Shown here one piece after another: positions 15,943 through 24,787 of a stretch of 64,000 nt of DNA. The notes under the pieces were generated by a model. That model saw nothing but the letters and a program-made list of their open reading frames with translations. It ran no database searches and was not told the DNA's origin. The DNA comes from Acidobacteriota bacterium (GTDB taxonomy: Bacteria > Acidobacteriota > Aminicenantia > Aminicenantales > Saccharicenantaceae). The DNA is taken from assembly GCA_039683095.1 (NCBI GenBank), contig JBDKSB010000002.1, positions 90,611-154,610 on the forward strand, given 5' to 3'. Each line of letters opens with the position of its first letter. Positions within the stretch are counted from its first letter, which is position 1. The position numbers and the translations under genes are program-made.

Positions 15943-17085
15943 TCAATCCCCCGCCAAGCCGTCCCGGACGGCCGTGACCAGGTAATTGTCTTCGCCGTCT
16001 ATGACCGTTTCCGGACGGAAGCCGCGCCGGCTCAGCAGCTCGGCCGTTTCGCGCGCCGGCGGCAGGAGGTCGCGGCCGATGGCCCCGCCCGCCCCGGCGT
16101 GGATGCCGTTGATCCTGGCCCGCGAAGACAGGTGCCAGACATGGAGACGGCCGCCGGGCCTCAGGACCCGGCGGATCTCGGCCGCGGCCGCGTCGCGATC
16201 GTCGATGTGAGGCCATACCGAGAAGCAGATGACCCGGTCGAACGAGGCGGCCGGGACGGGCAGCCGCCGGATGTCGGCGACCAGCCAATCGGCTCGCGGG
16301 TCCCGGACCTTGCTCCGCGCCTCCCCGACCATCCGGGCCGAGAAGTCCACGGCCACGACCCGGCCGGCCTCGGAAAACCGGGCCAGGAGGGCCAGTGTCA
16401 GGTTGCCGGTCCCGCAGCCCGCGTCCAGCACGGCTTCGTCCGGCCCGACCCCGAGGCCCTCTAGTACCGAAGCGAGACGCGCCTCGAGCGCCGACAGGTC
16501 CTCCCAGCCGTCCCAGCGGTCCGCTATCGAATCGAAATAGGCCCTGCGGGCGTCATCCCCGGCCGGAGACACGGCTGGCCCGCTGCCGCGCCGGAGCCTG
16601 GCCAGGGGCGGAACGGCGATAACCATCAGCACGAGGCCGGGCCAGCCGCTCAGGACCGAGAGGCCGGCCATGAACGCCGCCGGAAGACCGATCGCCAGGA
16701 AGACCGCGTAGGCCAGCCCGACGTAGAGGACCCGGCCGAAGAGGAGCGCCGGAGCGAGGACGAGCAGCTCGTTGGCCCGGGGCCGCCGGCTCACGATGGC
16801 CGAGATGAGCGCGGCCATGGCCGCCAGCTCGAGCGCCATGAGCCCGGCCACGGGCGGATAGAGCGGGGGCATGCCGGTCAGGACGCCGGACAGGACCGGC
16901 ACGACGAGGGCCGTGGCCGCGGCGGCGCCCGGGCGCACGAAAAAAGCCAAGGTCACGAGCGGCAGGTACATGGGCATAAACACGTGGCCCAGCCGCAGGA
17001 GATGGAAGATCACGGGCAGGAGAAGGGCCGCCGCGCCGAACAGGCCGCAGTAGGCGAGATCGCGCGCCGAGGGACGGCCCCTCAT
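15943..17085 (-). CDS. ECF S-component-like membrane domain fused to a SAM-dependent methyltransferase
   Basis: 380 residues in two parts. Residues 1-165 form five or six hydrophobic segments with an 'LGHVFMPMYLPLVTLAFFVRP' region, the layout of ECF substrate-binding S components. Residues 180-380 are a class I methyltransferase with motif I 'VLDAGCGTGNLT' (about 219-230), 'VVAVDFSARMV' and 'VLRPGGRLHVWHL', ending in 'SSRARINGIHAGAGG'. The S domain lacks the N-terminal Met-His metal site of CbiM/NikM, so a chelated or organic ligand is more likely than bare Ni2+ or Co2+. The reading frame is continuous and the codon use uniform, so it looks like a true fusion, not an assembly error. Confidence 0.75.
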   Translation of the reverse strand: MRGRPSARDLAYCGLFGAAALLLPVIFHLLRLGHVFMPMYLPLVTLAFFVRPGAAAATALVVPVLSGVLTGMPPLYPPVAGLMALELAAMAALISAIVSRRPRANELLVLAPALLFGRVLYVGLAYAVFLAIGLPAAFMAGLSVLSGWPGLVLMVIAVPPLARLRRGSGPAVSPAGDDARRAYFDSIADRWDGWEDLSALEARLASVLEGLGVGPDEAVLDAGCGTGNLTLALLARFSEAGRVVAVDFSARMVGEARSKVRDPRADWLVADIRRLPVPAASFDRVICFSVWPHIDDRDAAAAEIRRVLRPGGRLHVWHLSSRARINGIHAGAGGAIGRDLLPPARETAELLSRRGFRPETVIDGEDNYLVTAVRDGLAGD

Positions 17086-17115
17086 CGGGCCGCCCGGTCG
17101 GTTCGGGTCGGGGGC

Positions 17116-17152
17116 ATAGTAGCACCTCTTTCCTTATTCGTGGCACCACTAT
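17116..17152. promoter_or_regulatory. Candidate NikR operator upstream of the ECF operon
   Basis: ATAGTAGCACC at 17116-17126 is mirrored imperfectly by GGCACCACTAT at 17142-17152, with matching ATAGT/ACTAT ends. It lies 31 bp before the S-component fusion ATG. The spacing between half-sites (15 bp) is in the range used by NikR, whose E. coli site is GTATGA-N16-TCATAC. The half-site sequence differs, so this is tentative. Confidence 0.35.
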
Positions 17153-17203
17153 TCTAAGGCAGGTCCCGGGGCCTGTCAAGGATGAGCGCCCGCCCGGGCG
17201 GCC

Positions 17204-17656
17204 TCAGCGGAGCTTCCGGCCCGTGCTGGCCATATTGACCGTTCCCTGGAGGACGCCCTTGACCGAGCGCAGGGACTCGGACAGCCGGCGGACATCCCCG
17301 GCCCGGCCCCTGACGGCGATGATCTCAAGGCAGAGGTCCCGGTCGAGATGGATATGCTGGGTGGACAGGATCAGGTCATGGGCGTCGTGCTGGATGTCCG
17401 TTAGCCGCCCGACTAGGTCCTTGCGGTGATGTTCGTAGACGAGAGTGACGGCGCCGGCCACCTCGCCGTCGCCGCGCCATTCCTCCTCGACCAGCGCTCC
17501 CCGGATCAGGTCGCGGAAGGCCTCGGACCGGCTGGCCAGGCCGCGGCCGGCGACGAGGGCGTCGAACCGGCGGAGCAGGTCCTTCTCCAGCGAGACACCG
17601 AAGCGAACTATCTCTTTCAATGGCCTGAACCCGGGTCTGGGATAAGGAAATACCAT
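17204..17656 (-). CDS. nikR: NikR nickel-responsive ribbon-helix-helix regulator
   Basis: Up to 150 residues; a TTG at 17620 would give 138, closer to the usual NikR length. The N-terminal ribbon-helix-helix is 'IVRFGVSLEKDLLRRFDALV'. The ACT-like nickel domain carries His90, His101, His103 and Cys109, matching E. coli NikR His76, His87, His89 and Cys95 with exactly the same spacing. With Ni2+ bound it represses nickel-uptake genes. The divergent-looking palindrome at 17116-17152 lies between it and the ECF genes, which points to nickel-linked control of that transporter. Confidence 0.92.
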   Translation of the reverse strand: MVFPYPRPGFRPLKEIVRFGVSLEKDLLRRFDALVAGRGLASRSEAFRDLIRGALVEEEWRGDGEVAGAVTLVYEHHRKDLVGRLTDIQHDAHDLILSTQHIHLDRDLCLEIIAVRGRAGDVRRLSESLRSVKGVLQGTVNMASTGRKLR

Positions 17657-17696
17657 GGAACCGGGCCCGAGTCAATCCGCCCCGCGGCGGCTCGCC

Positions 17697-18137
17697 CTAT
17701 TGCCGGTGGAGGACCAGGTCGAGCAAAGCCTCTTCGGGGCTGCCCGGCGTGAAATCGTACAGCACGTGGCCGTCGTTGAGGGTCAGGTTGTCGCCGGACA
17801 GAGTGTAGTCGAACTGCGTCGTGCCGCTGTTCCCGGACGTCCAGGTCAGGGTCAGGACGTCGGTGGAAGCCGACCATGTTCCGCCCGCGACGACCGCGCT
17901 CTCGCCGGGATCCGTAATCGTCAAGGTGAAGGTCGTGGCGTTGAGGACCAGCACGGCCGTCGAACCCCCGGCCACGATGTCGACCTTGGTGCTCGAGTTG
18001 GCCGCGCTCGTATATTCGGCCTTGGTGGCGTTCCAGGTGCCGAGGAAGCTCTCGGTGTCCTCCGGGCCGGCGCTGCTCTTGCATCCGGCGGAAACCAGGA
18101 CGGCGGCAATGATGAGGACGGCGACGACGCTTTTCAT
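17697..18137 (-). CDS. Small lipoprotein with lipocalin-like beta-rich domain
   Basis: 146 residues. The N-terminus is a lipoprotein signal: MKS, then a hydrophobic run and the lipobox 'VSAGC' with Cys19. The mature part is Thr/Ser/Val-rich and looks all-beta: 'FLGTWNATKAEY', 'FTLTITDPG', 'GGTWSASTDVLTLTW' and 'GDNLTLNDG'. That pattern is common in lipocalin-like domains of unknown function, where an opening LxGTW motif and alternating strands form a small barrel. It is likely membrane-anchored on the periplasmic side. There is a purine-rich AAAGGGAGGT before the ATG. No functional partner is evident. Confidence 0.75.
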   Translation of the reverse strand: MKSVVAVLIIAAVLVSAGCKSSAGPEDTESFLGTWNATKAEYTSAANSSTKVDIVAGGSTAVLVLNATTFTLTITDPGESAVVAGGTWSASTDVLTLTWTSGNSGTTQFDYTLSGDNLTLNDGHVLYDFTPGSPEEALLDLVLHRQ

Positions 18138-18324
18138 TGGACCTCCCTTTCTGCGAAGAGGGAACCCGAAGCGGCATCGTCAACGATTCCCGCCCCGGCT
18201 TCCGTTGGGACTACCATAATCCCGTTTGAGGACGGCCGTCAAGGGCGGGCCGATCGGTCGGCCGAAGATAAGCCGCGCCGGGGGGAGGGTCCGAAGGCCT
18301 GGCGCCGGCCTGTCCGCGACCAGC

Positions 18325-18474
18325 TCAGCCCCTGATGCTGACGCTGTATTCAGCGGTCGGCCTGGCCGAAGCCATGATCTTTTCCGCGGACAGGGCGTTG
18401 GCCAGGATGCCGAACCCGGTCAGGGTGAGCAGGACGGCCACCAGGGCGATGGCGACTCTCGTGCGGAGCTTCAT
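18325..18474 (-). CDS. Small 49-residue exported or membrane protein
   Basis: The frame starts at an ATG preceded by a clear GGAGG seven bases upstream. It encodes MKLRTRVAIALVAVLL-type residues followed by more hydrophobic sequence to about residue 30, then a polar tail 'KIMASARPTAEYSVSIRG'. The basic start plus hydrophobic core is a signal peptide or a single membrane anchor. Codon use matches the neighbours. It is not a recognised family. It could be a peptide precursor or a small membrane protein; the ribosome site is the main support. Confidence 0.5.
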   Translation of the reverse strand: MKLRTRVAIALVAVLLTLTGFGILANALSAEKIMASARPTAEYSVSIRG

Positions 18475-18646
18475 GATATCCTCCATATCTCGTTTGATTT
18501 CTTTTGCCTGGACATACTATTAGACGTATTGACCGGGCGAAAGGTTCCATGCGTTCTACGAAGGCCGGGTGGGGGGAACTGAACGAGAGGGGGCGCCGGA
18601 GCTGCGCTTCGGCCTGTCAACGAACGATGACTATGACGATCGCCGA

Positions 18647-19339
18647 TCAGCTCAGCGCGAAATCCACCGCGGCCGCGGCGTGCAGGGCGGTCGTGTCAAA
18701 TACAGGCACGGGGCTGTCCTTGGCCTTGATAAGGAGTGGGATCTCGGTGCAGCCGAGGATGACGCCCTGGGCGCCCCGCCGGACCAGGCCCTCGATGATC
18801 CCGGCGTAGGCCCGGCGCGATTCCTCGCGGACGATGCCCCGGCCGAGCTCGTCGTAGATGACATTGTGGACGACGGCCCGCTCCGGGGCGTCCGGCACCA
18901 GGACCTTCAGTCCGTGCTCTTTCTCCAGGCGCGCCCGGTAGAAGTCCATCTCCATCGTGTAGCGGGTGCCGAGCAGCCCGACCGTCTTCATGCCCCGGCC
19001 CTTGACGGACGCGGCGGCCGCGTCGGCGATGTGGATGATCGGCAGCCGGACGGCCGCGGCGATGTCCGGGGCCAGCTGGTGCATGGTGTTGGCGCAGATG
19101 ACGATGGCCTCGGCCCCGGCCGCTTCGAGGGTCCTGGCGGCCGCGACCATCAGCCGGCCCAGGCCCGACCAGTCCCCTTTCTCCTGGAGGTCTTCGACCG
19201 GCGCGAACTCGACCGAGACCATGACCATCGCGGCCGAGTGATGGCCGCCCAGCCGCTCCTGGACGCCCTGGTTGATGAGCCGGTAGTAATCGACGGTCGA
19301 ATGCCAGGTCGTGCCGCCGATGAGGCCGAGCGTCCTCAC
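18647..19339 (-). CDS. Aspartate/glutamate racemase family protein
   Basis: A 230-residue PLP-independent racemase. The two catalytic cysteines are visible in '[12 protein letters not shown]' (about residue 83) and '[12 protein letters not shown]' (about 195). The start '[21 protein letters not shown]' matches the family's substrate-binding loop. The length fits aspartate racemase of the YgeA/RacX type. It may supply a D-amino acid for cell wall or other use; the exact substrate is not clear. It starts 9 bp after the rho stop on the same strand, so it is probably cotranscribed with rho. Confidence 0.88.
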   Translation of the reverse strand: MRTLGLIGGTTWHSTVDYYRLINQGVQERLGGHHSAAMVMVSVEFAPVEDLQEKGDWSGLGRLMVAAARTLEAAGAEAIVICANTMHQLAPDIAAAVRLPIIHIADAAAASVKGRGMKTVGLLGTRYTMEMDFYRARLEKEHGLKVLVPDAPERAVVHNVIYDELGRGIVREESRRAYAGIIEGLVRRGAQGVILGCTEIPLLIKAKDSPVPVFDTTALHAAAAVDFALS

Positions 19340-19348
19340 GGCCGCGCC

Positions 19349-20668
19349 TCAGCCCTTGCTCATCTGGTTGAGGAAATCCTGGTTGGTCTTGGTCTTGCCC
19401 AGCTTGTCGATCAGCATTTCGACGGCCTCGACTTCGTTCATCTGGCTGAGGACCTTGCGCAGGATCCAGATGCGGTTGAGGTCCTGCTCCGGGATGAGCA
19501 GCTCTTCCTTGCGGGTGCCGGACCGGCTCATGTCGATGGCCGGGAAGACGCGCTTGTCGACCAGGCGCCGGTCGAGGTTGATCTCCATGTTGCCGGTGCC
19601 CTTGAACTCCTCGAAGATGACCTCGTCCATCCGGCTGCCGGTATCGATCAGGGCCGTGGCCAGGATGGTCAGCGAGCCGCCTTCCTCGACCTTGCGGGCC
19701 GAGCCGAAGAACTTCTTGGGCTTGTGCAGGGCGTTGGCGTCGATGCCGCCCGACAGGACCTTGCCCGAGGGCGGGACGATGGAGTTGTGGGCCCGGGCCA
19801 GGCGGGTGATGGAGTCGAGCAGGATGACGACGTCGCGCTTGATCTCGACCAGCCGCTTGGCCTTCTCCAGGACGATGTTGGCGACCTGGGCGTTGCGGGT
19901 CGGCGGTTCGTCGAAGGTCGAGGCCACGACCTCGCCGTTGACGCTCCGCCGGAAATCGGTGACCTCCTCGGGCCGCTCGGCGATGAGCAGGACGATGAGG
20001 AAGATCTCCGGGTGGTTCTTCTCGATGGACTTGGCGATCGTCTTGAGGATGGTCGTCTTGCCGGCCCGGGGCGGCGAAACGATCAGGCCGCGCTGGCCCT
20101 TGCCGATGGGCGTCAGCAGCTCCATGACCCGGGCGTTCATGTTCTTGGGGTTGCCGTCCTGGAGCTTGATCATCTCGAACGGGTAGAGCGGCGTCAGGCC
20201 CTCGAAGTTGACGTTCCGCCGCTCCTCGATGATGACGTCGGGGTGCATGAAGTTGACGGCCTCGATCTTGATCAGGGCGAAGTACTTCTCCCCGTTCTTG
20301 GGGGCCCGGACGACGCCGGAGATGGTGTCGCCCGTCCGCAGCTGGAACTTGCGGATCTGGGAGGGCGAGACATAGATGTCGTCCTGGCTCGGCAGGTAGC
20401 TGAACTCGGGGGCGCGGAGGAAGCCGAAGCCGTCCTCCAGGCACTCCAGGACGCCCTCCGAGAAGAGCAGGCCCTGTTTCTTGGCCTGGGCCTCGAGGAT
20501 CTTGAAGATCAGGTGGTGCTTGCTCGAGCCGTCGATCTCGTCCTCGGGCAGGCCGACGGCGGCGGCGGTCTGGGCCAGGGCGTCGGGGTCCTGGGACTCG
20601 AGGTCGATGAGGTTGTATTCCCTGTTGGCGGGCGGGGCGTCCGGGGTTCCGTTCTTCTTCGTCACCAT
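19349..20668 (-). CDS. rho: Transcription termination factor Rho
   Basis: A 439-residue Rho from the preferred ATG at 20668; an upstream GTG at 20701 would add 11. It has the N-terminal helical domain, the cold-shock-like RNA-binding domain ('[23 protein letters not shown]'), Walker A '[12 protein letters not shown]', Walker B '[15 protein letters not shown]' and the conserved '[20 protein letters not shown]'. Length and order match E. coli Rho (419). It is the hexameric RNA helicase that ends untranslated transcripts. That fits the scarcity of U-tract terminators in this window. Confidence 0.97.
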   Translation of the reverse strand: MVTKKNGTPDAPPANREYNLIDLESQDPDALAQTAAAVGLPEDEIDGSSKHHLIFKILEAQAKKQGLLFSEGVLECLEDGFGFLRAPEFSYLPSQDDIYVSPSQIRKFQLRTGDTISGVVRAPKNGEKYFALIKIEAVNFMHPDVIIEERRNVNFEGLTPLYPFEMIKLQDGNPKNMNARVMELLTPIGKGQRGLIVSPPRAGKTTILKTIAKSIEKNHPEIFLIVLLIAERPEEVTDFRRSVNGEVVASTFDEPPTRNAQVANIVLEKAKRLVEIKRDVVILLDSITRLARAHNSIVPPSGKVLSGGIDANALHKPKKFFGSARKVEEGGSLTILATALIDTGSRMDEVIFEEFKGTGNMEINLDRRLVDKRVFPAIDMSRSGTRKEELLIPEQDLNRIWILRKVLSQMNEVEAVEMLIDKLGKTKTNQDFLNQMSKG

Positions 20669-20741
20669 GTGTAATTCACTCCCAAGGAGAATTGCCGGCA
20701 CCGATTATGCGGTCTGCTACGGTCTTCAGCTCAAACGGTCT

Positions 20742-23192
20742 TCAGTTGGTCAGGGGCGGCTCCTTCGCCGCCTCCCCCTCGGCCGGGCGGGCCGCCGGGC
20801 GCTCCGCCTCGGCCGGCTTGGCGTCGCGGCTCTCGGCGGGCTTCTTCGGCAGCTCGCGGGTCAGGGCGATCTTCAGGACCTCGTCCATAGTTTCGACGAG
20901 GTGGATGGTCATCCCGGTCTTGAGGACCTTGGGCAGGTCCTTGAGGTCGGGTTGATTGTCGAGGGGCAGGATGGCCTCGCGGAGGCCCTCCCGGTAGGCG
21001 GCCAGCAGCTTTTCCTTGACGCCGCCGACGGGCAGGACCCGGCCCTTCAGCGTGATCTCCCCGCTCATAGCCACCCTGTTGCGGACCGGGATGTCGGTCA
21101 GCAGCGAGATGATGGCCGTGGCGATGGTGATGCCGGCCGAGGGGCCTTCCTTGGGCGTCGATCCTTCGGGCACGTGGATATGGATATCGGAATTGCGGTG
21201 GAGGTCCCGGGCGATGTCGAGCTCGTAGATCTTGCCGCGGACGAAGGAGAAGGCCGTCTGGGCGGATTCCTGCATGATCTCGCCGAGCTGCCCGGTCAGG
21301 GTGAAGCTGCCCTTGCCGTGGACCTTGGTGGCCTCGAACCGGAGCAGCTCGCCGCCGAACTCGGTCCAGGCCATGCCCGTGGCGACCCCGATCTCGTCCC
21401 GCTTGTCGAACTCGGAGCGGCGGTACTTCGGGATGCCCAGATAGGCCTCGAGGTTCTTCGGCGTGATGTGTTCCTTGTGCTCCTTGCCCTGCTCGACGAC
21501 CCGCTTCACGACCTTGCGGCAGACCGTGGTGATCTCCCGCTCCAGGTTCCGGACGCCGGCCTCGCGGGTGTAGCTGCGGATGAGCTTGACCAGGGCGTGG
21601 TCGCTGAACTTGATGTTGGCCTCGGTCAGGCCGTGGGCCTCCATCTGCTTCGGCAGGAGGAAGCGCTTGGCGATCTCGAGCTTCTCGTCCTCGGTGTAGC
21701 CGGGGATGCGGATGATCTCCATGCGGTCGATCAGCGGCTTGGGGATCGGATCGAGCAGGTTGGCCGTGACGATGAACATGACCTGGGACAGGTCGAAATC
21801 GGTGTCGATGTAGTGGTCGAGGAAGGTGCTGTTCTGCTCCGGGTCGAGGACCTCCATCAGGGCCGAGGCCGGGTCGCCCCGGAAATCCATGCTCATCTTG
21901 TCGACCTCGTCGAGGAGGAAGACGGGGTTCTTGGTCCCGGCGCGCTTGATCATCTGGATGATCCGGCCGGGATAGGCCCCGATGTAGGTCCGCCGGTGGC
22001 CCCGGACCTCAGCCTCGTCGCGGACGCCGCCGAGCGACAGCCGGACGAACTTGCGGCCGGTGGCCCGGGCGATGGATTTCCCGAGGGAGCTCTTGCCCAC
22101 GCCCGGAGGCCCGATCAGCCCGAGGATGACGCCCCGGGGGTTCTTGACCAGCTGGCGGATGGACAGGTACTCGAGGATGCGCTCCTTGACCTTCTCCAGG
22201 CCGTGATGGTCCTCGTTGAGGATCCTATCGGCTTCCTTGAGTTCCCTCTTCTCCCTGGTCTTCTTGACCCAGGGCAGGGAGATGAGCCAGTCGAGATAGT
22301 TGCGGCTGACCGTGGCTTCCGCGGACATCGGGGGCATGGACTCCAGCCGCTCGATCTCCTTGTAGGCCTTCTCCTGGGCGTCCGGCGGCATCTTGGCCTT
22401 GGCCACTTTCTGGCGCAGCTCCTCGATCTCGTTCGGCTGCTCCTCCTTGCGGCCGCCCGGCAGGCCCGGCGGGAAGGGCTTCTGGCCGCCGGCCGCCTGG
22501 TCCTTGAACGAGGCCCGGCGCCGGCCCGCCGCCCGGTTGGGGTCCTTCTGGTAGGCCGAGTGGATCTTCAGGATCTCGTTCTCGAGGACGTAGTTGAGGC
22601 GCCGCAGGCGTTCGAAGCTGTTGACCGTCTCGAGGAGGTTCTGCTTCTCTTCGAGGGGCATGTAGACGTGGGAGGCGATGATGTCGGTGATCCGCTCGGG
22701 GGTGTTCTCCCGGAGGGCCGGGATGATCGAGTCGAGGTTGGTGTTCTGGTTGAGCTTGAGATAGTCCTCGAAGAGGGCCAGGACCCGCTTCAGCAGCTCC
22801 CGGGACTCGGGCAGGTGGTCGTCGACTTCCTTGATGGCCTTGGCCAGGATCTGGTAGTAGGGATAGGTGCTCAGGTACTCGACGATCCGGGCCCGGCTCT
22901 TGCCCTCGACGATGACCTTCATGTTCCGGTCGTCGCTCTTGATGGTCCGGATGATCTTGGCCGTCACGCCGACCGAGTAGATATCCTTGGGGGCCGGGTT
23001 GTCGACGGAGGCGTCCATCTGGGCGGCCAGGAAGATCAGCTTGTCCTTCTCGGCGGCCCGTTCCAGGGCCTGGACGGAGGAGGACCGGCCGACGATGAAG
23101 GGCACCAGGGTGGCCGGGAACACGACGAGGTCCCTCAGGGGGATGAGGGGTATGTTCTTGAGGACCTCGGTGTGTTCGTTGGAATCCTGCAT
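20742..23192 (-). CDS. lon: ATP-dependent Lon protease
   Basis: 816 residues in the LonA layout. There is an N-terminal substrate domain (1-~310), an AAA+ module with Walker A '[13 protein letters not shown]' and '[10 protein letters not shown]', and a C-terminal protease domain. The latter has the catalytic Ser in '[14 protein letters not shown]' and the Lys in '[15 protein letters not shown]'. A short charged, Ala/Glu-rich tail follows the protease domain. Lon degrades misfolded and regulatory proteins. It lies between tig and rho on the minus strand; clpP and clpX, often found between tig and lon, are not here. Confidence 0.97.
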   Translation of the reverse strand: MQDSNEHTEVLKNIPLIPLRDLVVFPATLVPFIVGRSSSVQALERAAEKDKLIFLAAQMDASVDNPAPKDIYSVGVTAKIIRTIKSDDRNMKVIVEGKSRARIVEYLSTYPYYQILAKAIKEVDDHLPESRELLKRVLALFEDYLKLNQNTNLDSIIPALRENTPERITDIIASHVYMPLEEKQNLLETVNSFERLRRLNYVLENEILKIHSAYQKDPNRAAGRRRASFKDQAAGGQKPFPPGLPGGRKEEQPNEIEELRQKVAKAKMPPDAQEKAYKEIERLESMPPMSAEATVSRNYLDWLISLPWVKKTREKRELKEADRILNEDHHGLEKVKERILEYLSIRQLVKNPRGVILGLIGPPGVGKSSLGKSIARATGRKFVRLSLGGVRDEAEVRGHRRTYIGAYPGRIIQMIKRAGTKNPVFLLDEVDKMSMDFRGDPASALMEVLDPEQNSTFLDHYIDTDFDLSQVMFIVTANLLDPIPKPLIDRMEIIRIPGYTEDEKLEIAKRFLLPKQMEAHGLTEANIKFSDHALVKLIRSYTREAGVRNLEREITTVCRKVVKRVVEQGKEHKEHITPKNLEAYLGIPKYRRSEFDKRDEIGVATGMAWTEFGGELLRFEATKVHGKGSFTLTGQLGEIMQESAQTAFSFVRGKIYELDIARDLHRNSDIHIHVPEGSTPKEGPSAGITIATAIISLLTDIPVRNRVAMSGEITLKGRVLPVGGVKEKLLAAYREGLREAILPLDNQPDLKDLPKVLKTGMTIHLVETMDEVLKIALTRELPKKPAESRDAKPAEAERPAARPAEGEAAKEPPLTN

Positions 23193-23235
23193 TCTACGCT
23201 CCGGGCCCGAGGGGGCCCCCGGCCGGTTCAGGCAT

Positions 23236-23266
23236 GCGGCTCATGAGGGACCGGGATTTGAGCCGC
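23236..23266 (-). other. Leader hairpin between tig and lon
   Basis: GCGGCTCA at 23236-23243 and TGAGCCGC at 23259-23266 are perfectly complementary 8-bp arms around a 15-nt loop. They sit about 45 bp before the lon ATG, and a GC-rich run lies between. It could be a tig terminator stem or a lon leader structure; no U-tract follows. Confidence 0.3.
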
Positions 23267-23317
23267 CTCTCGCCGACGTGACGCGCTCATCAGGGAGGCG
23301 TGGGAACTGAACCTTGG

Positions 23318-24595
23318 TCAACTCATTATAGCCATTTTCATGAGAAAGTCAACTGTCTTGCGGAAGAGCAGGTTCTCGGCCATTTCCTCGCGGCGGGAGG
23401 GGTCCCGGCGGATCATGTCCCCCAGGGCGGCCTCGGGGATGCCGTTGGCCTGGGCCAGGCCTCGGACCTCGGCCTGGACCTCCTCGTCGGTCACGCCGAA
23501 GCCCTCCTTCTGGGCGATCTTCTCGAGGATCAGGTGGTTGGTCAGGTGCTCGACGGCCTGGCGGCGGGCCTCGGCCTTCAAGCCCTCCACGGCTTCCGGG
23601 GCCAGCGGACGGCCCCCCAGGGAGGACAGCAGGCGGCGCAGGACGGCCAGGGTCTCCCGCTCCGCGACCGATTCCGGCAGCTCCAGGGAGACCTTGCCGG
23701 CGATGGCCTTGAGGACCTCGGAGGCCGCCTCGTTCTGGCTGGCCCGCTCCCGGCCGGCCTGCAGCTCTTTGCGGACCTTGTCCCGAAGGGCCGCCAGGCC
23801 CTCGGGCGTCCCCATGGTCTTGGCGAACTCGTCGTCCAGGGTGGCCAGCTTCTTCTCCTTGAGCTCACGCAGCTTGAGGCTATAGACGATGGTCTTGCCG
23901 GCCACGCGCCGGTTGGCGTGGCCCTTGGGATAGGAAACCTCGAAGGAGCGCTCCTCCCCCGGGGTCATGCCCGCGATCTTCTCGTTGAGGGCCGGCTCGT
24001 TGTCGGCGTGGCCGACCAGGACCACGGCCTTTTCGACCGGCAGGAGACGCCTGGTCGCCGCGTCCCGGCCCTGCATCTCGACGGCGGCGTAATCCCCGCC
24101 GGCCGCTCCCCTTCCCTCGACGGGGACGAGCTCCGCGGCCCGGGCCCGGACGTCCTCGAGGGCCTTGTCCACGTCCGCCTGGGCGATCTCGACCGGCTTC
24201 TTCTGGACCTTGACCGCCCGGTAGTCGGGCAGGTCGAAGTCCGGCAGCACTTCGAAGGAGGCCGTGCAGCGCAGGGGCTGGCCCTCGTCATGCTTCAGGT
24301 CCTTGAGCTCGGGCACATTGACCGGGTTCAGGCGGAGGCCCTTGAGCTCGTCCTCGAGCACCCGGGGGATGAGCGAATCGTAAGCGTCGTGCCGGATGTC
24401 GTGGTCGAAGAGGGCCCGGACCTGCTCCCGCGGGGCGTGGCCCTTGCGGAAGCCGTCGAGCTTGGCTTTGCTGACGTATTCGCCGAGGATCCGCTCGTAT
24501 TCCTGGCGGAACTCCTCGTCGGGGATCTCGAGCTCGATCTCCTTGCGGCTCGGGCTCACGTCGATCAGGCGGCTGTGTCGGCCTTCTGCGTTCAT
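23318..24595 (-). CDS. tig: Trigger factor, ribosome-associated chaperone
   Basis: 425 residues. The ribosome-docking signature 'GFRKGHAP' is at about 48-55, equivalent to GFRxGxxP. The middle domain keeps the FKBP-like 'GMTPGEERSFEVSYPKGHANRRVAGKTIVYSLKLRELK' segment. The C-terminal part is the long helical cradle. Length is close to E. coli trigger factor (432). It shelters nascent chains at the ribosome exit and works upstream of DnaK. tRNA-Leu lies 74 bp upstream on the same strand. Confidence 0.94.
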   Translation of the reverse strand: MNAEGRHSRLIDVSPSRKEIELEIPDEEFRQEYERILGEYVSKAKLDGFRKGHAPREQVRALFDHDIRHDAYDSLIPRVLEDELKGLRLNPVNVPELKDLKHDEGQPLRCTASFEVLPDFDLPDYRAVKVQKKPVEIAQADVDKALEDVRARAAELVPVEGRGAAGGDYAAVEMQGRDAATRRLLPVEKAVVLVGHADNEPALNEKIAGMTPGEERSFEVSYPKGHANRRVAGKTIVYSLKLRELKEKKLATLDDEFAKTMGTPEGLAALRDKVRKELQAGRERASQNEAASEVLKAIAGKVSLELPESVAERETLAVLRRLLSSLGGRPLAPEAVEGLKAEARRQAVEHLTNHLILEKIAQKEGFGVTDEEVQAEVRGLAQANGIPEAALGDMIRRDPSRREEMAENLLFRKTVDFLMKMAIMS

Positions 24596-24630
24596 TGTCG
24601 TGTCTCTTTCCTGTCTTGGGATATCACGGG

Positions 24631-24661
24631 CGGCGCCGGGGGCCGGGCCCGCGCGGCGCCG
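24631..24661 (-). terminator. Possible terminator stem after tRNA-Leu
   Basis: CGGCGCCG occurs at 24631-24638 and again at 24654-24661; the two can pair around a GC-rich 15-nt loop. The stem starts 8 nt after the tRNA 3' end. There is no U-tract, so it may act only as a processing or pausing structure. Confidence 0.3.
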
Positions 24662-24669
24662 GACGTCAG

Positions 24670-24754
24670 TAGGCAGAGCGGGACTCGAACCCGCACTCCT
24701 TCATCAGGAACTAGGTCCTAAGCCTAGCGCGTCTGCCAATTCCGCCATCTGCCC
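24670..24754 (-). tRNA. tRNA-Leu (anticodon UAG)
   Basis: Read on the minus strand, an 85-nt cloverleaf begins GGGCAGATGGCGGAATTGG. The anticodon stem CTAGG/CCTAG encloses loop CTTAGGA, giving anticodon TAG. A long class II variable arm follows, then the T-arm GGGTTCGAGTCCC. The acceptor pairs GGGCAGA with TCTGCCT. The 3' CCA is not encoded. It lies 33 bp after the TPR gene. Confidence 0.95.
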
Positions 24755-24787
24755 TTTCGGGCCCGGCCTGGCCGGGTCCTGCGTTCG

